Of a DNA stretch of 64,000 bases, positions 55,837 through 64,000 are shown in pieces. The stretch's first letter is position 1. Each line of letters starts with the position of its first letter. The notes below the pieces were generated by a model. The model ran no database searches. It was not told the DNA's origin and saw only the letters and a list, made by a program, of their open reading frames with translations. The translations under genes were made by a program, and so were the position numbers. Source of the stretch: G963701675 sp963701675 (lineage in GTDB: Bacteria; Planctomycetota; Planctomycetia; Gemmatales; Gemmataceae); the NCBI GenBank assembly GCA_963701675.1, contig OY969623.1, forward strand, positions 7,440,001-7,504,000. Reading direction: 5' to 3'.

Positions 55837-55870
55837 AAGGCTCTCGGAACGGTTGCATTCCGAGAGCCTT
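55837..55870 (-). terminator. Terminator hairpin after the third metalloprotease gene
   Basis: AAGGCTCTCGGAA pairs with TTCCGAGAGCCTT, 13 bp, loop of eight, then TTTTC on the minus strand. Same family of hairpin as after copies 1 and 2. Confidence 0.8.
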
Positions 55871-55897
55871 CTCTGATGTTGCAGGTCAATGTGCAGT

Positions 55898-57354
55898 CTA
55901 GAACGGGAGCGCCAATGGATCACCCAGGGCATCGGCAGGTGTCGCGCTCGAGAGCAAACGTTGGATCACGCGTGCCCGTGTCGGTGCACTCGTTGAAACT
56001 GCCGTTACATCTTGGCTGTTCCCTTCCTTGGCGGGAAGCAGGGACTCCGTTGAGAGTGTCCGCGCGACAGAGCGCTTTCCGTCGGCGGTCACCAATGCGG
56101 AACCTCCGTCGACAGTAAGAAGATCGTGCTCCAGGTCCAAAGAGGGCTTCGGCGCCGGAAGACTGTCGTAATCAGTTGTATCAACGCCTTCGAACAGCGA
56201 CGCGAGCGGGTGATTGTCGCCGGGACGACCGTCGAACCCGGGCAGAAGCCCGCCGCTGGGCACGGTGCCGCTCAAGCTGTAGGCGCCGACTTCCCCGTAA
56301 TCGCCGTCGCTCTTGACCACAATGTACTTCTTCCCGACGGGCACGTTGAAGTTGATGGTGGCGCCGAAGACGTTATTGGGCGGGTCGGCGGTTGCAAGCA
56401 GGACCGGGACGCCGGCAACATCCTGATAAAGTTCCAGGATGCCGTCGAAATTAGGCCCAGCGCGGCAGCGCTCAGCGTGATCGTGGCATTGCCCTCCGGT
56501 GAGGTAAAGGCAAACCAATCGACGTCGGTCGTCTGGTGAATGACACCGGTCAAACTACCCGCTAACACGCCGGAGTTGTTGCGAAGCCGCCTTGCCAACG
56601 TCGAGCTGTTGCTGATGTCATCGGCGACATAGCCGAAGCCATTGTTCGCATTGGAAAGGGTATTCATGTCATTCGTGGTTCCGCACCCTTCGAAACCAAG
56701 CCACCAAAGATCGCGCGTCGCGTTGTAGGGCGCCCCCATGATCGGCCCCTTGCTTTCACCGTTATAGGTGGCACCGGAGTGGTAGCCGCCGCAGCCACCG
56801 CTTGGGCTGTCCTGGTGCGGCAGGCCGAATGAATGGCCCCCCTCGTGCGACGAGGCCATGGCCATGTACTTGGCGTTGTTCGACAGGCCGTCCGGCACGA
56901 TATAAACGGTGTTCGGCGAACTATTGTAAAACGAACCGAGACAGGCAACGCCGCCAATCGAACCCCAGCCGATTCCACCGCCGCTCTGGTCGCCGATCGC
57001 CACACGCATGGCGTGTTTATTATTGAAATCGCTGGGAAGTACCGTCGTCACATTGATGTTGAAGGGTACATAGTCCTCGGCGACACGCTTCCAAAGCTGG
57101 TCGATGACGGTTAGCTCCGAGGCACTGAAATTGTTGAAGTCCCCATCGGTGCTGAAGACCGTGGTGTTGATAGGCGACATGGTGCCGCACCAATTCGATC
57201 CCTGTGCGTGACCATCGAAGTCCAAATACAGCTGCGCGAAAGCGCCCGGGTTACTGTTGTAAACGGGCACAATCGGGGCGGGGTTTTCGCGTTTTTCCAG
57301 ATTCTCGAGGCGAAGAAATGAACGAAGCTTGCGAGTGCGAACCGATCCGGACAT
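55898..57354 (-). CDS. Secreted zinc metalloprotease with PPC domain, copy 3 (frameshifted near 56455)
   Basis: Start ATG 57354 with GGAGGA. N-terminus RLENLEKRENPAPIVP and zinc site HEGGHSFGLPH (H170, E171, H174, H180). The PPC domain starts in this frame, but after SAAALG the frame goes wrong. Adding one C in GGGCCTAAT (GGGCCCTAAT) gives AALGPNFDGILELYQD, exactly the sibling sequence, and the rest (ATADPPNNVFGATINFNVPV) reads to 55898. The C-terminus lacks the GCGC-x-x-C cluster of copies 1 and 2 and is acidic instead. About 485 residues when joined. Confidence 0.85.
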
Positions 57355-57500
57355 GAACTCCTCCAACGAGCGATTTGCGTGTGTCAGGCCGCCCACATCG
57401 GCGGCCTTAGCCTGTGTATATCCAATGTAAATGGATGCGAACGGGTCCGCAAGAAGAATCCGCAAAAACCGGACAGCAATTATCCCAATCTGATAACTTT

Positions 57501-58361
57501 TTACCGCTGTTGAAGGACCCAGCGGTGCCAGGCCTGCGTCAACTGCTCGGGAGTGTACGACATGGATTTTAGCGCTTCGGAGGTTGTCGGCGGCCGACCG
57601 TCTTCCGAGGGTTTGAACTGATCCACGAATTGCGGGAACTTTGCCGCGGGCGGACCAAACGCCAGAAACTCTGCAAGGCTGGCGCGAAGAACGGCCGCCT
57701 CGTCAGCCGTGAGCCGCCCGTCCCAAACATCCGCCGCGCTTTTGCCGAGGATCACTTTCCGCGCCTGGTGCCGTGGGTGACTTGGCGATGGTGCCATGGC
57801 CCGCCACGCGGTCGCGCGGGCAAATCCCGCTACCAGCCACTCCGGAACCGCATCGCCGCCGCGTTTCATCAGTACGGCCGCGGCGATTTGCTCCCCCGCC
57901 TGCGCTTCCAGAGATGGATCGTGCTTTACTTGCGGCGGACCAGCGGCCACATACGGGAAGTCGCCCGTCGCCGATATCACGCTTACTTCATCGGCACTCG
58001 ATCGTTTCTTGGCGATCGTGCGCATGAAGCGGTTGAAGTGCGGGCGCGTCGGAATCAAGTAGACGGTGAGCTTTCCCGGCCAAAGTTCGACGTCCGGCTC
58101 AAGTTTCAATGCCTTTCTCGCGGTCTGATATCGCGTTTCGAAGCCGGCGCTAAGTTCACGAAGCTTTGCCGTGGAGACGGTCGAAGCCGCGACCACGATG
58201 AAGTGCTTGGATTCTTCGACGGCGGGTGCATCGTCGGCAAACAGTTGCTTCCAGTTCGCTTCGGCCGTAGCCTTCTGCCGAGCTTCGATGTCCGAGCCAG
58301 GGAGAACCGGCGTCACGGTAAGTAGAGAAAGGAAAAGCACGCACGGAGGGGCCGCGTTCAT
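57501..58361 (-). CDS. Secreted protein, unknown function
   Basis: ATG 58361 gives a signal peptide (MNAAPPCVLFLSLLTVTPVL). The 286-residue protein has ANWKQLFADDAPAVEESKHF, KLTVYLIPTRPHFNRFMRTI, QAGEQIAAAVLMKRGGDAVP and EWLVAGFARATAWRAMAP. The EWLVAGFA segment and the layout resemble peptidase-MA-like (DUF1570-type) planctomycete proteins, but the HExxH zinc motif is missing, so it may be a non-catalytic relative. It is the last gene of a membrane-protein operon. Confidence 0.6.
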   Translation of the reverse strand: MNAAPPCVLFLSLLTVTPVLPGSDIEARQKATAEANWKQLFADDAPAVEESKHFIVVAASTVSTAKLRELSAGFETRYQTARKALKLEPDVELWPGKLTVYLIPTRPHFNRFMRTIAKKRSSADEVSVISATGDFPYVAAGPPQVKHDPSLEAQAGEQIAAAVLMKRGGDAVPEWLVAGFARATAWRAMAPSPSHPRHQARKVILGKSAADVWDGRLTADEAAVLRASLAEFLAFGPPAAKFPQFVDQFKPSEDGRPPTTSEALKSMSYTPEQLTQAWHRWVLQQR

Positions 58362-58378
58362 GTTGCGACTCGAGTGAT

Positions 58379-58582
58379 TCAACCGATGAACAGAGCAAGC
58401 AAGTATAGTCCGACCGCGATACCGAGGAGGAAGATGCCCATCCGTGTACCCCAGCGCCATGCCTCGTGAAGAATGTCGCCCCACGATTCGTAGCGCGTCG
58501 CGCTGTACACCAGGCTGACCACGGCAAGCATCAACGGGAAATGCCAGTAAATCGACATCGATGTCAGAATATTGCCGATCAT
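58379..58582 (-). CDS. Small two-helix membrane protein
   Basis: 67 residues with two predicted membrane segments (YWHFPLMLAVVSLVYSATRY; MGIFLLGIAVGLYLLALFIG). ATG 58582 overlaps the previous stop by four bases, so translation is coupled with the DUF6677 gene. Function unknown. Confidence 0.75.
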   Translation of the reverse strand: MIGNILTSMSIYWHFPLMLAVVSLVYSATRYESWGDILHEAWRWGTRMGIFLLGIAVGLYLLALFIG

Positions 58583-59208
58583 GCGACGGCCCTTTCCGGT
58601 TGCGCGCGCGACGGCGTGGTGGTGGCCACGACGGCGGGTCCGGCCAGAGCATCGTAAATTACCAGGATGTTCAACACGCCGGCGATGACGGTATACACCC
58701 AGCCAAGGTCCCACGTCTTGTCGCCGTCGCGCTGGAGCTCTTCGAGACTCTTGCCTTCCCAACGCTCATAGGGTTTGAAGCCCTTGCTCGCTGCCGTTTC
58801 CGGCGGATGGTGTTCAAAGTAATGCCAGAACACGCTGGTGTCCGCGGACGGCATGGGAAGATGATGGTATTGCCATAGGGCCGGCCACGCGACGACGCCG
58901 ATCCAAAACTGCCCCGCGTACTGCGGCCGAATCCACAAGTCCGAAAGGATTTGCGCGCGCTGACCGCGGCCCCCGGTCGTATCCGGAATGTAGACGTTCT
59001 TCCAATCACCGAGATGCATCCCGGTGAAGAACATGCCGTAGAGCGCCACCAGAAACAACACGCCCTTGCCGATGCGACCTTGATAGATTTGCCCGAGTCC
59101 AGGAACCAGGAAACTCAGGAAGGCGGCAAACGGAGCGGGGAAACGCGGATCTTTAACGGGAACTTCACGTTGGCCCACGGCCGTGGCTTGCGTCATCAAT
59201 TGACTCAC
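58579..59208 (-). CDS. DUF6677-family membrane protein
   Basis: 209 residues with start at GTG 59208 or ATG 59196. Motifs AFLSFLVPGLGQIYQGRIGK, GVLFLVALYGMFFTGMHLG and WPALWQYHHLPMP, and WVYTVIAGVLNILVIYDALA, give four or so membrane segments. PGLGQ-x-Y-x-G-x-x-x-KG is shared with TM2-like proteins. The family is common in planctomycetes. Its function is unknown to me. It heads an overlapping three-gene operon. Confidence 0.75.
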   Translation of the reverse strand: MSQLMTQATAVGQREVPVKDPRFPAPFAAFLSFLVPGLGQIYQGRIGKGVLFLVALYGMFFTGMHLGDWKNVYIPDTTGGRGQRAQILSDLWIRPQYAGQFWIGVVAWPALWQYHHLPMPSADTSVFWHYFEHHPPETAASKGFKPYERWEGKSLEELQRDGDKTWDLGWVYTVIAGVLNILVIYDALAGPAVVATTTPSRAQPERAVA

Positions 59209-59254
59209 AGGCGGCTTTCGATCATCGAAACTGTGTCATTGTATGGGCCTGGGT

Positions 59255-59788
59255 TTACCACTTCCAAGTCAGCCAATCGATCGCGACCCAGGCAACGGCG
59301 GCAACGATGAGGCCCACCCCGATCCATGCGGCAACGGTTCGCCCCGATTCCCGCACCCAGCTCCCCGTCCGACCGAGACTGTACGTCGGAGCGTCGAAAG
59401 CCTTGTTGATGCCGATGATCGGCCACAACCACAACGGCTTCAACACCGACTTTCGGTACCTTGTTCGCTCGTCGAGGCGCGGTCTTAGCCGAGGTGTTGT
59501 TTTGTTGGCCGGCCTTTCGTCCCATCCGGCTTCGGTTTCCGTCGGCTCACTTGTTTCCACCACAACCGGCGGTGTCGTCGGCAGCGTTTCGTGTTCATCC
59601 GGAGGCCGGTCGAAGGCGCGCTCTTCGTCACGCGGTCTAGTTTGCGTCGCCGTTGTCGGCATGTCGTCACCGGCAACGTGACTCACCGGAACGTTCAGCA
59701 TTTGTTGAATGAAGGATTCCAACTCATCTAGCTGTTGCCGCGCAGGACTTGGAAGCGTCGTGGCTTTATTGGGTGTTTGCGCCGACAT
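59255..59788 (-). CDS. Conserved-looking membrane-tail protein, unknown
   Basis: 177 residues. The N-terminus QLDELESFIQQMLNVPV is helix-like, the middle is disordered (TTATQTRPRDEERAFDRPPD), and the C-terminus has WPIIGINKAFDAPTYSLGRT and one membrane helix (TVAAWIGVGLIVAAVAWVAI). Recognised only as a recurrent planctomycete type. It runs opposite to rsmE and shares the intergenic region. Confidence 0.6.
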   Translation of the reverse strand: MSAQTPNKATTLPSPARQQLDELESFIQQMLNVPVSHVAGDDMPTTATQTRPRDEERAFDRPPDEHETLPTTPPVVVETSEPTETEAGWDERPANKTTPRLRPRLDERTRYRKSVLKPLWLWPIIGINKAFDAPTYSLGRTGSWVRESGRTVAAWIGVGLIVAAVAWVAIDWLTWKW

Positions 59789-59849
59789 AGACGTAGGGCC
59801 TCAATTGGACTCGGTCGCCTGGTGGGACCGGGGGCGTATTCTAACAAGT

Positions 59850-60551
59850 ATGTCCTCGCGGTTTTACATCAAAAGCCCGCTCGCCGTCGGACCGCTGACT
59901 ATTACGGGCGCCGAAGCGCATCACCTCGCGGTAGTTTGCCGAATCCGCCCCGGAGACGCAGTTTGCCTGTTCAACGGCGACGGACACCAATATCCCGCCA
60001 CCGTCCATGCGGTGTCACGCCGCACTGTCACCGTCGACGTGGCTGCCGTGGAGTCCACCGAAGGCGAACTGCGGTTTCATCTGACAGTGGCGGCGCCCTT
60101 GCCGAAGGGTGACCGTGCACAGTTCCTGCTGGAAAAACTGACGGAGCTTGGCGTTTCTGCGTTTGTGCCGCTACGGACCGAAAGAAGCGTGATCGACCCA
60201 GGCGGCGCACGCATCGAAAAGCTGGAACGTTACGTCATCGAGGCCAGCAAACAATGCGGGCGAAACAAACTGCTCGAGGTTCGTACGCCGGAGGACTGGA
60301 GCGCATTTTGCCGACGCGGCGATCTGCCATCGACACGGTGGCTAGCCGATCCGGGCGGGACAACCTTCGCTCGGTCCGGCACGACGGATACGGTTGTCGC
60401 CGTCGGCCCTGAGGGTGGATTCACTTCAGAGGAAGTGGAACTCGCATGTCAATCGGGTTGGCGACTCGTGAACCTCGGGCCGCGTATCTTGCGCATCGAA
60501 ACCGCCGCGCTGGCAATGGCGATGCTCGCGTCTTTGCCGCACAGTGGTTGA
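59850..60551 (+). CDS. rsmE: 16S rRNA (uracil-1498-N3) methyltransferase RsmE
   Basis: Start at ATG 59850 gives MSSRFYIKSPLAVGPLTITG, the PUA-like start of the family. Diagnostic features: EAHHLAVVCRIRPGDAVCLF, the knot motifs VAVGPEGGFTSEEVE and LVNLGPRILRIETAALAMA, and RSVIDPGGARIEKLERYVIE. SPOUT enzymes of this kind methylate U1498 of 16S rRNA. 233 residues, normal length. No operon partner is visible. Confidence 0.93.
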   Translation: MSSRFYIKSPLAVGPLTITGAEAHHLAVVCRIRPGDAVCLFNGDGHQYPATVHAVSRRTVTVDVAAVESTEGELRFHLTVAAPLPKGDRAQFLLEKLTELGVSAFVPLRTERSVIDPGGARIEKLERYVIEASKQCGRNKLLEVRTPEDWSAFCRRGDLPSTRWLADPGGTTFARSGTTDTVVAVGPEGGFTSEEVELACQSGWRLVNLGPRILRIETAALAMAMLASLPHSG

Positions 60552-60554
60552 TCG

Positions 60555-60604
60555 GTAGCACAGACATTTCTGTCTGTGCGGCCAGACAGAAATGTCTGGA
60601 CTAC
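60555..60604. repeat. Twin hairpin between convergent genes
   Basis: GTAGCACAGACATTTCTGTC is followed by its mirror and a second hairpin, CCAGACAGAAATGTCTGG, with the two loops of opposite polarity. The unit is typical of a small dispersed repeat that I recall from planctomycete genomes, and it could terminate both neighbours. Confidence 0.65.
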
Positions 60605-60610
60605 CGGACC

Positions 60611-61720
60611 TTAGTAGCCTTCGTTACTCCGTTCCAGTTCTTTCAAGTAGTTGAGCGCTTCGTCGACGCTGCCGACGCTGGCGCCTGGCACACGGCCCAT
60701 GTCGTCCAGCTTCCGCAGCAACATCAAGTCCTCGAAGTCCGGTGAAGCCTCCAGTTGGCGGCGCCGTTTCGTCGGCAGCGTGCCGGCGCGGTACTCATGG
60801 GCGTCCATGTGATATTGGATGAAGAATCGCGTTCGCTCGGTAATAAGGCCTTCCAACGCCGACAGGCCCGCGGTGACGTGATCGCTCCGGTTAATCCCTT
60901 TGCCGATGTCGTGCAATAAAGCCGCGAGCAGGAATTCCTCGTCGTACGGGCGTTCGGCGCGGGCCAATTCAAAGACCTGTAGCGAGTGATACAAGACATC
61001 GCCTTCCGGGTGGTGCACCGCACTCTGATGCACTTCCTCCAGCGGCAGCAGCAGCATTCGAAACATCTGGTGCGGGTCGACCTCGGGTGTGGCGGCGTCG
61101 AGCTCGGCATCCAATTGGATTCCGGGATACTCGCGCTGGAGCAAATCTTCCAACTCCTTAATCGACGCCCGCTCGATCGCCTTGCCGGTGACCGAGCTTT
61201 TGAACACGTAGTGGACTTTCTCCTCGGCGTACACGGTTAGCTCGTAGTCGAACGTGTCGAAGATATGGATATGCGTGAAGACGCGTGACTCGTTGTGTTT
61301 GACCACCTGTTTTCGCTGCACGTCGAACTGGTAGCCTTCGCGCTCGAGCGTGTCCGTCAAGAGGCCGATGGAGTCGGTGAAGACATGAATGTCGATGTCC
61401 GAGCCCTTGCGAATGTGCCCGGTCATAACGCTGCCGATCAGCCGTGGCCGAAACGCCGTCAGCACGCGCATCAGCTTCAGGGCTTGCAGACGCATCACGC
61501 GCAGATGCTCGGTGCGCTTGTCGCCCTCGTGCATTCGGGCAAAGACTTGGATTTGATCGCGGATTTCCGAGTTGGCGGGAAGGTCTTCGGGTTTGACACC
61601 ACGGCGGCACAGGCGTTTGGCGGCCTTGCGTTTCGCGGTAAAGTACTCGGTTTCGCTACGCTCGTACATCAGTCGAGCGGCTTCGAGGGCAATTGCTTGC
61701 CGCAGCTTAGCATTGGCCAT
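60611..61720 (-). CDS. Nucleotidyltransferase-like/HD-domain protein
   Basis: 369 residues. The first half carries RPRLIGSVMTGHIRKGSDID (G-S-x...S-D-I-D), the nucleotidyltransferase-type motif, and the second half carries an HD domain (HHPEGDVLYHSLQVFEL, FLLAALLHDIGKGINRSDHV). This combination resembles CCA-adding or poly(A)-polymerase-like enzymes, but the length and spacing differ, so I give no gene name. A role in RNA or nucleotide metabolism is probable. Confidence 0.7.
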   Translation of the reverse strand: MANAKLRQAIALEAARLMYERSETEYFTAKRKAAKRLCRRGVKPEDLPANSEIRDQIQVFARMHEGDKRTEHLRVMRLQALKLMRVLTAFRPRLIGSVMTGHIRKGSDIDIHVFTDSIGLLTDTLEREGYQFDVQRKQVVKHNESRVFTHIHIFDTFDYELTVYAEEKVHYVFKSSVTGKAIERASIKELEDLLQREYPGIQLDAELDAATPEVDPHQMFRMLLLPLEEVHQSAVHHPEGDVLYHSLQVFELARAERPYDEEFLLAALLHDIGKGINRSDHVTAGLSALEGLITERTRFFIQYHMDAHEYRAGTLPTKRRRQLEASPDFEDLMLLRKLDDMGRVPGASVGSVDEALNYLKELERSNEGY

Positions 61721-61802
61721 CCTTTCTATGCGCCGATATGAAGCCCATCGATGCGGCGCGGGGCTTGCGAGGATTATAGCAAAGATGGTAAACGGGGGAA
61801 CA

Positions 61803-63026
61803 TCACAAACGCGGTTCCTTGGTCCATCGGCCGCACCACATCGCGCCCTGCACTTTTTCGTCGGTTTGCCAGATCAATTCATGTGGATCGGTGGGGCTGC
61901 GCTGGTCAATCGGGATCACGATCAAATCGGCTGACTTGCTCACCTTCAAGCTGCCCGTCTTGTGGGCGAATCCGAGCGCCTCGGCGCCAGAGAGCGTCGC
62001 CATGCGTAACAGTACGTCGCCCGGCACATCGGGGTGATGACGGTGTACAAATCGCGCCTCGGCAAGCATATCGAGATCGGGATTGGATGCCAGACTGTCG
62101 GTGCCGAGCACGACTCGAACGCCGCGAGCAAGAAAGTCTCGAAACGGGTGCGGCGCATGGCCAAAGGCGGCGTGAGTGCGGGGGCAATAAACGATGGTTT
62201 GACCGGGGTGGATGGTTGTGTCTGAGTCTAGATAATTCCCGTGGATGAAAAGGACGTTGCGGGTAGATGCAAAGGTTTCGACTATTTCGGCCAGCGAACG
62301 TACCGGCGCGTCTGGATCCCACACGCCGAGTTCCTCGAGAAAAGGGACGAAAGGACCGGTCCGCTCGGTGATGAGTTGAAGTTCGTCCAAACTCTCCGCC
62401 AGGTGAATCGCAACCGGGAATGGCGACTGTGGTGACAAGGATGCGACCAGCCGAAGGAGCGTGCAACTTGCGCTGTATGGTGCATGGGGACTCATTCCGC
62501 GAGTGCAGTTGTTGGTGTCAGGCAATTGAAGACACCAACGAGTCGCCGGTTGGAGTACTTCATGGGCTCGGCTATTCGTCATGCCTAGTATTTCGTAAAA
62601 CGCGACGGCCCAGATAGGCGCACCAACCAAAACCTGCTCGCTCAAGCCCATCGCGGCGATGTCACCGACGAGGGTAGTGCCGGTGGCGAGGCATTCATCC
62701 AATCCGATTTGAACATCCGCCAGCGTGCGGTCGGGTGTGACTTGACGCCGATGCGCGATTACGCCGCGCAACCAATCGGTGAACTCCCCCCCCGGCGGCA
62801 GTTGGCCGCGCAGCCCGGAAAGATCGAGGTGTGTGTGCGCATTGACCAATCCGGGAAGTACCGCCGCATCGCCGAGATCGACGTCGGGCTGACGACTCGG
62901 TTTCTCGTCCAGCGAGACAATTCGGCCGTCGACGATGGTGATGTGGCCGTCCCTTATCGGCGGCCTATCGACCGGAAAAACCCAACGCGCCCGAATGGTG
63001 TAAGGTGTATGGGCAGGTATACTCAT
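61803..63026 (-). CDS. Amidohydrolase, aminofutalosine/SAH-deaminase-like
   Basis: 407 residues. All metal-dependent hydrolase motifs are present: NAHTHLDLSG (HxH), SPHAPYS, HLAESLDEL (H-x-x-E), FIHGNYLD and GTDSLASNPDLDML (catalytic D). The sequence is of the SAH/5'-deoxyadenosine/aminofutalosine deaminase type, ATZ/TRZ family. In planctomycetes such enzymes often serve menaquinone synthesis by the futalosine route, but that is inference. Start ATG 63026. Confidence 0.8.
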   Translation of the reverse strand: MSIPAHTPYTIRARWVFPVDRPPIRDGHITIVDGRIVSLDEKPSRQPDVDLGDAAVLPGLVNAHTHLDLSGLRGQLPPGGEFTDWLRGVIAHRRQVTPDRTLADVQIGLDECLATGTTLVGDIAAMGLSEQVLVGAPIWAVAFYEILGMTNSRAHEVLQPATRWCLQLPDTNNCTRGMSPHAPYSASCTLLRLVASLSPQSPFPVAIHLAESLDELQLITERTGPFVPFLEELGVWDPDAPVRSLAEIVETFASTRNVLFIHGNYLDSDTTIHPGQTIVYCPRTHAAFGHAPHPFRDFLARGVRVVLGTDSLASNPDLDMLAEARFVHRHHPDVPGDVLLRMATLSGAEALGFAHKTGSLKVSKSADLIVIPIDQRSPTDPHELIWQTDEKVQGAMWCGRWTKEPRL

Positions 63027-63094
63027 GCTAAGTGCCGTGCCAGTCAGGCTGTTTGCCCTTGTCCATTCCGTTGCCGCCGGTATTCCTACGGAAA

Positions 63095-63451
63095 ATGTTC
63101 CCCGATTTCTCTGCCACCGTGCTCGCGCTCACCGAAACTATTGTTCGGGAGCGCTGCGGCGATGAAACTTCGCTGCACACAGGTCGAGTCGCACAATTCG
63201 TACTCGAACAACACGCTCGCATGCCGGACTATCTGCGCACGCCGCTGCGGTTGCTGACACTGGCATTCGACATGTCTGCGCTACCGTTTCGCGGTCGGTC
63301 GTTTCATCGACTCGCTCATTCTCGTCGTTGGCAGCAGATCTTGAAATGGAAAGCCTCGGCCATCGGCGTGCGCCGCGACCTGGTTCGATTTTACGAAAGC
63401 CTGATCATTTTCGGCTGGAACGCGGAGGTCCATGGTTCCGGGCATGTCTAA
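63095..63451 (+). CDS. Small protein upstream of GMC oxidoreductase (gluconate-2-dehydrogenase subunit-3-like)
   Basis: ATG 63095 (MFPDFSATVLALTETIVRER) is preferred; an earlier ATG at 63032 is possible but its extra residues look random. About 118 residues, helix-rich: LRTPLRLLTLAFDMSALPF, SLIIFGWNAEVHGSGHV. Small subunits like this often sit before FAD-dependent GMC oxidoreductases and may help export or electron transfer. It overlaps the next gene by about 20 bases. Confidence 0.55.
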   Translation: MFPDFSATVLALTETIVRERCGDETSLHTGRVAQFVLEQHARMPDYLRTPLRLLTLAFDMSALPFRGRSFHRLAHSRRWQQILKWKASAIGVRRDLVRFYESLIIFGWNAEVHGSGHV

Positions 63452-64000
63452 CGTCTTGACCAATCCTCCGGATGCGATCCACACCGACATCGTGGTGATC
63501 GGCTCCGGCCCAGGCGGCGCCATCACCGCATGCCTCTTGGCCGAGGCCGGTCGCGAGGTCCTGCTCGTCGAGGACGGCCCATTTCTAACCCTCGACTCCT
63601 GCCCGGCGTTTTCGCGCACCGAGATGGTGCAGAAGTACCGCAATGGTGGAATCACGGTGACCATGGGTAAAGCCAAGGTTGCGTACGTCGAAGGGCAGTG
63701 CGTGGGCGGCGGCAGCGAAATCAACAGCGGACTCTACCATCGCACGCCGCCGGAGATTCTCGAAGAGTGGCGCAGGGAGTTCCAAGTAGACGGCATGACG
63801 GAGTCCGATTTGTTGCCGTACTTCGAGGCGAACGAACACGATCTTTCCGTATCGACCGACCAAAGCGCGGTGACGGCCGCATCGCTCAAGCTCCATGAAG
63901 GCGCCACGAAATTGGGCTGGAAATCCTTGGAGGTGCCACGCTGGTTCCGTGGCGGCGTCAAACAGTCCATGACGCAGACGTTCATCCCGCGGTATCTCAA
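63432..64000 (+). CDS. GMC-family FAD oxidoreductase (5' part only)
   Basis: The frame starts at ATG 63432 (GGAGG is five bases upstream; ATG 63444 is an alternative) and runs off the right end. The FAD-binding Rossmann motif IVVIGSGPGGAITACLLAEA, then LLVEDG, then the GMC motif CVGGGSEINSGLYHRTPPEI are clear. GMC enzymes oxidise alcohols or sugars outside or at the membrane. Only about 190 residues are visible; the C-terminal substrate domain is cut by the window edge. Confidence 0.85.
   Translation, partial: MVPGMSNVLTNPPDAIHTDIVVIGSGPGGAITACLLAEAGREVLLVEDGPFLTLDSCPAFSRTEMVQKYRNGGITVTMGKAKVAYVEGQCVGGGSEINSGLYHRTPPEILEEWRREFQVDGMTESDLLPYFEANEHDLSVSTDQSAVTAASLKLHEGATKLGWKSLEVPRWFRGGVKQSMTQTFIPRYL

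Overview
The window is GC-rich bacterial DNA from a planctomycete, most likely a Gemmataceae-type organism. The evidence is three DUF1559 pseudopilin-like proteins with a prepilin-type N-terminus; about ten large secreted proteins that open with a basic stretch and an L-E-x-L-E-x-R motif instead of an ordinary signal peptide; an ECF sigma factor next to a Ser/Thr kinase with TPR repeats; and several small families (DUF6677, DUF6576-tailed M50 protease, BBP2-like barrels) typical of that phylum. This assignment comes from family recognition, not from a database search.

Layout. 0-7 kb: secreted and envelope proteins (matrixin-like protease, a frameshifted DUF1559 protein, a sialidase-like propeller protein, an OmpA-domain protein). 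7.4-10.7 kb: a decayed stretch of gene fragments around one intact-looking methyltransferase and a chimeric ACT/thermonuclease-like gene. 10.7-11.9 kb: a CRISPR array of 15 direct 37-bp repeats with no cas genes in the window and one inverted repeat-spacer unit at its right end. 12.5-20.9 kb: DJ-1/PfpI protein, a recombinase-associated HTH remnant, a sigma-54 activator core, PilZ protein, hydrolase, and two broken FG-GAP genes bracketed by a duplicated element. 21.0-21.7 kb: six tRNA genes on the minus strand. 22.1-35.9 kb: a potassium locus, kdpFABC then kdpDE, separated by two outer-membrane barrel genes and three uncharacterised genes. 36-45 kb: lipoprotein, sigma factor, kinase-TPR protein, a DUF1559 protein, and two surface proteins sharing a duplicated 5' module. 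45-50 kb: tmRNA, PilZ, small genes, M50 protease, nusA. 50-57.4 kb: DUF1559, a beta-propeller repeat protein, and three tandem secreted zinc metalloproteases. 57.5-64 kb: membrane proteins, rsmE, an HD/nucleotidyltransferase protein, an amidohydrolase, and a GMC oxidoreductase running off the end.

How the genes work together. KdpD and KdpE should sense potassium limitation or envelope stress and switch on the KdpFABC pump; a candidate KdpE site lies just upstream of the pump genes. The sigma factor and the adjacent kinase form a likely signalling pair. The many L-E-x-L-E-x-R proteins probably share one export or surface-sorting route.

Two whole-window patterns stand out. First, at least nine recognisable genes are split by single frameshifts, several in short homopolymers, which points to residual sequencing error more than to nine pseudogenes. 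Second, 7-bp tandem repeats like cyanobacterial STRR sequences sit between tRNA genes, beside tmRNA and nusA, and inside the activation loop of the kinase gene. No clearly new defence or biosynthetic system was found. The best candidates for novelty are the inverted CRISPR unit, the heptad repeats, the tandem metalloprotease family with its Cys-rich C-terminal motif, and the porin-containing kdp locus.
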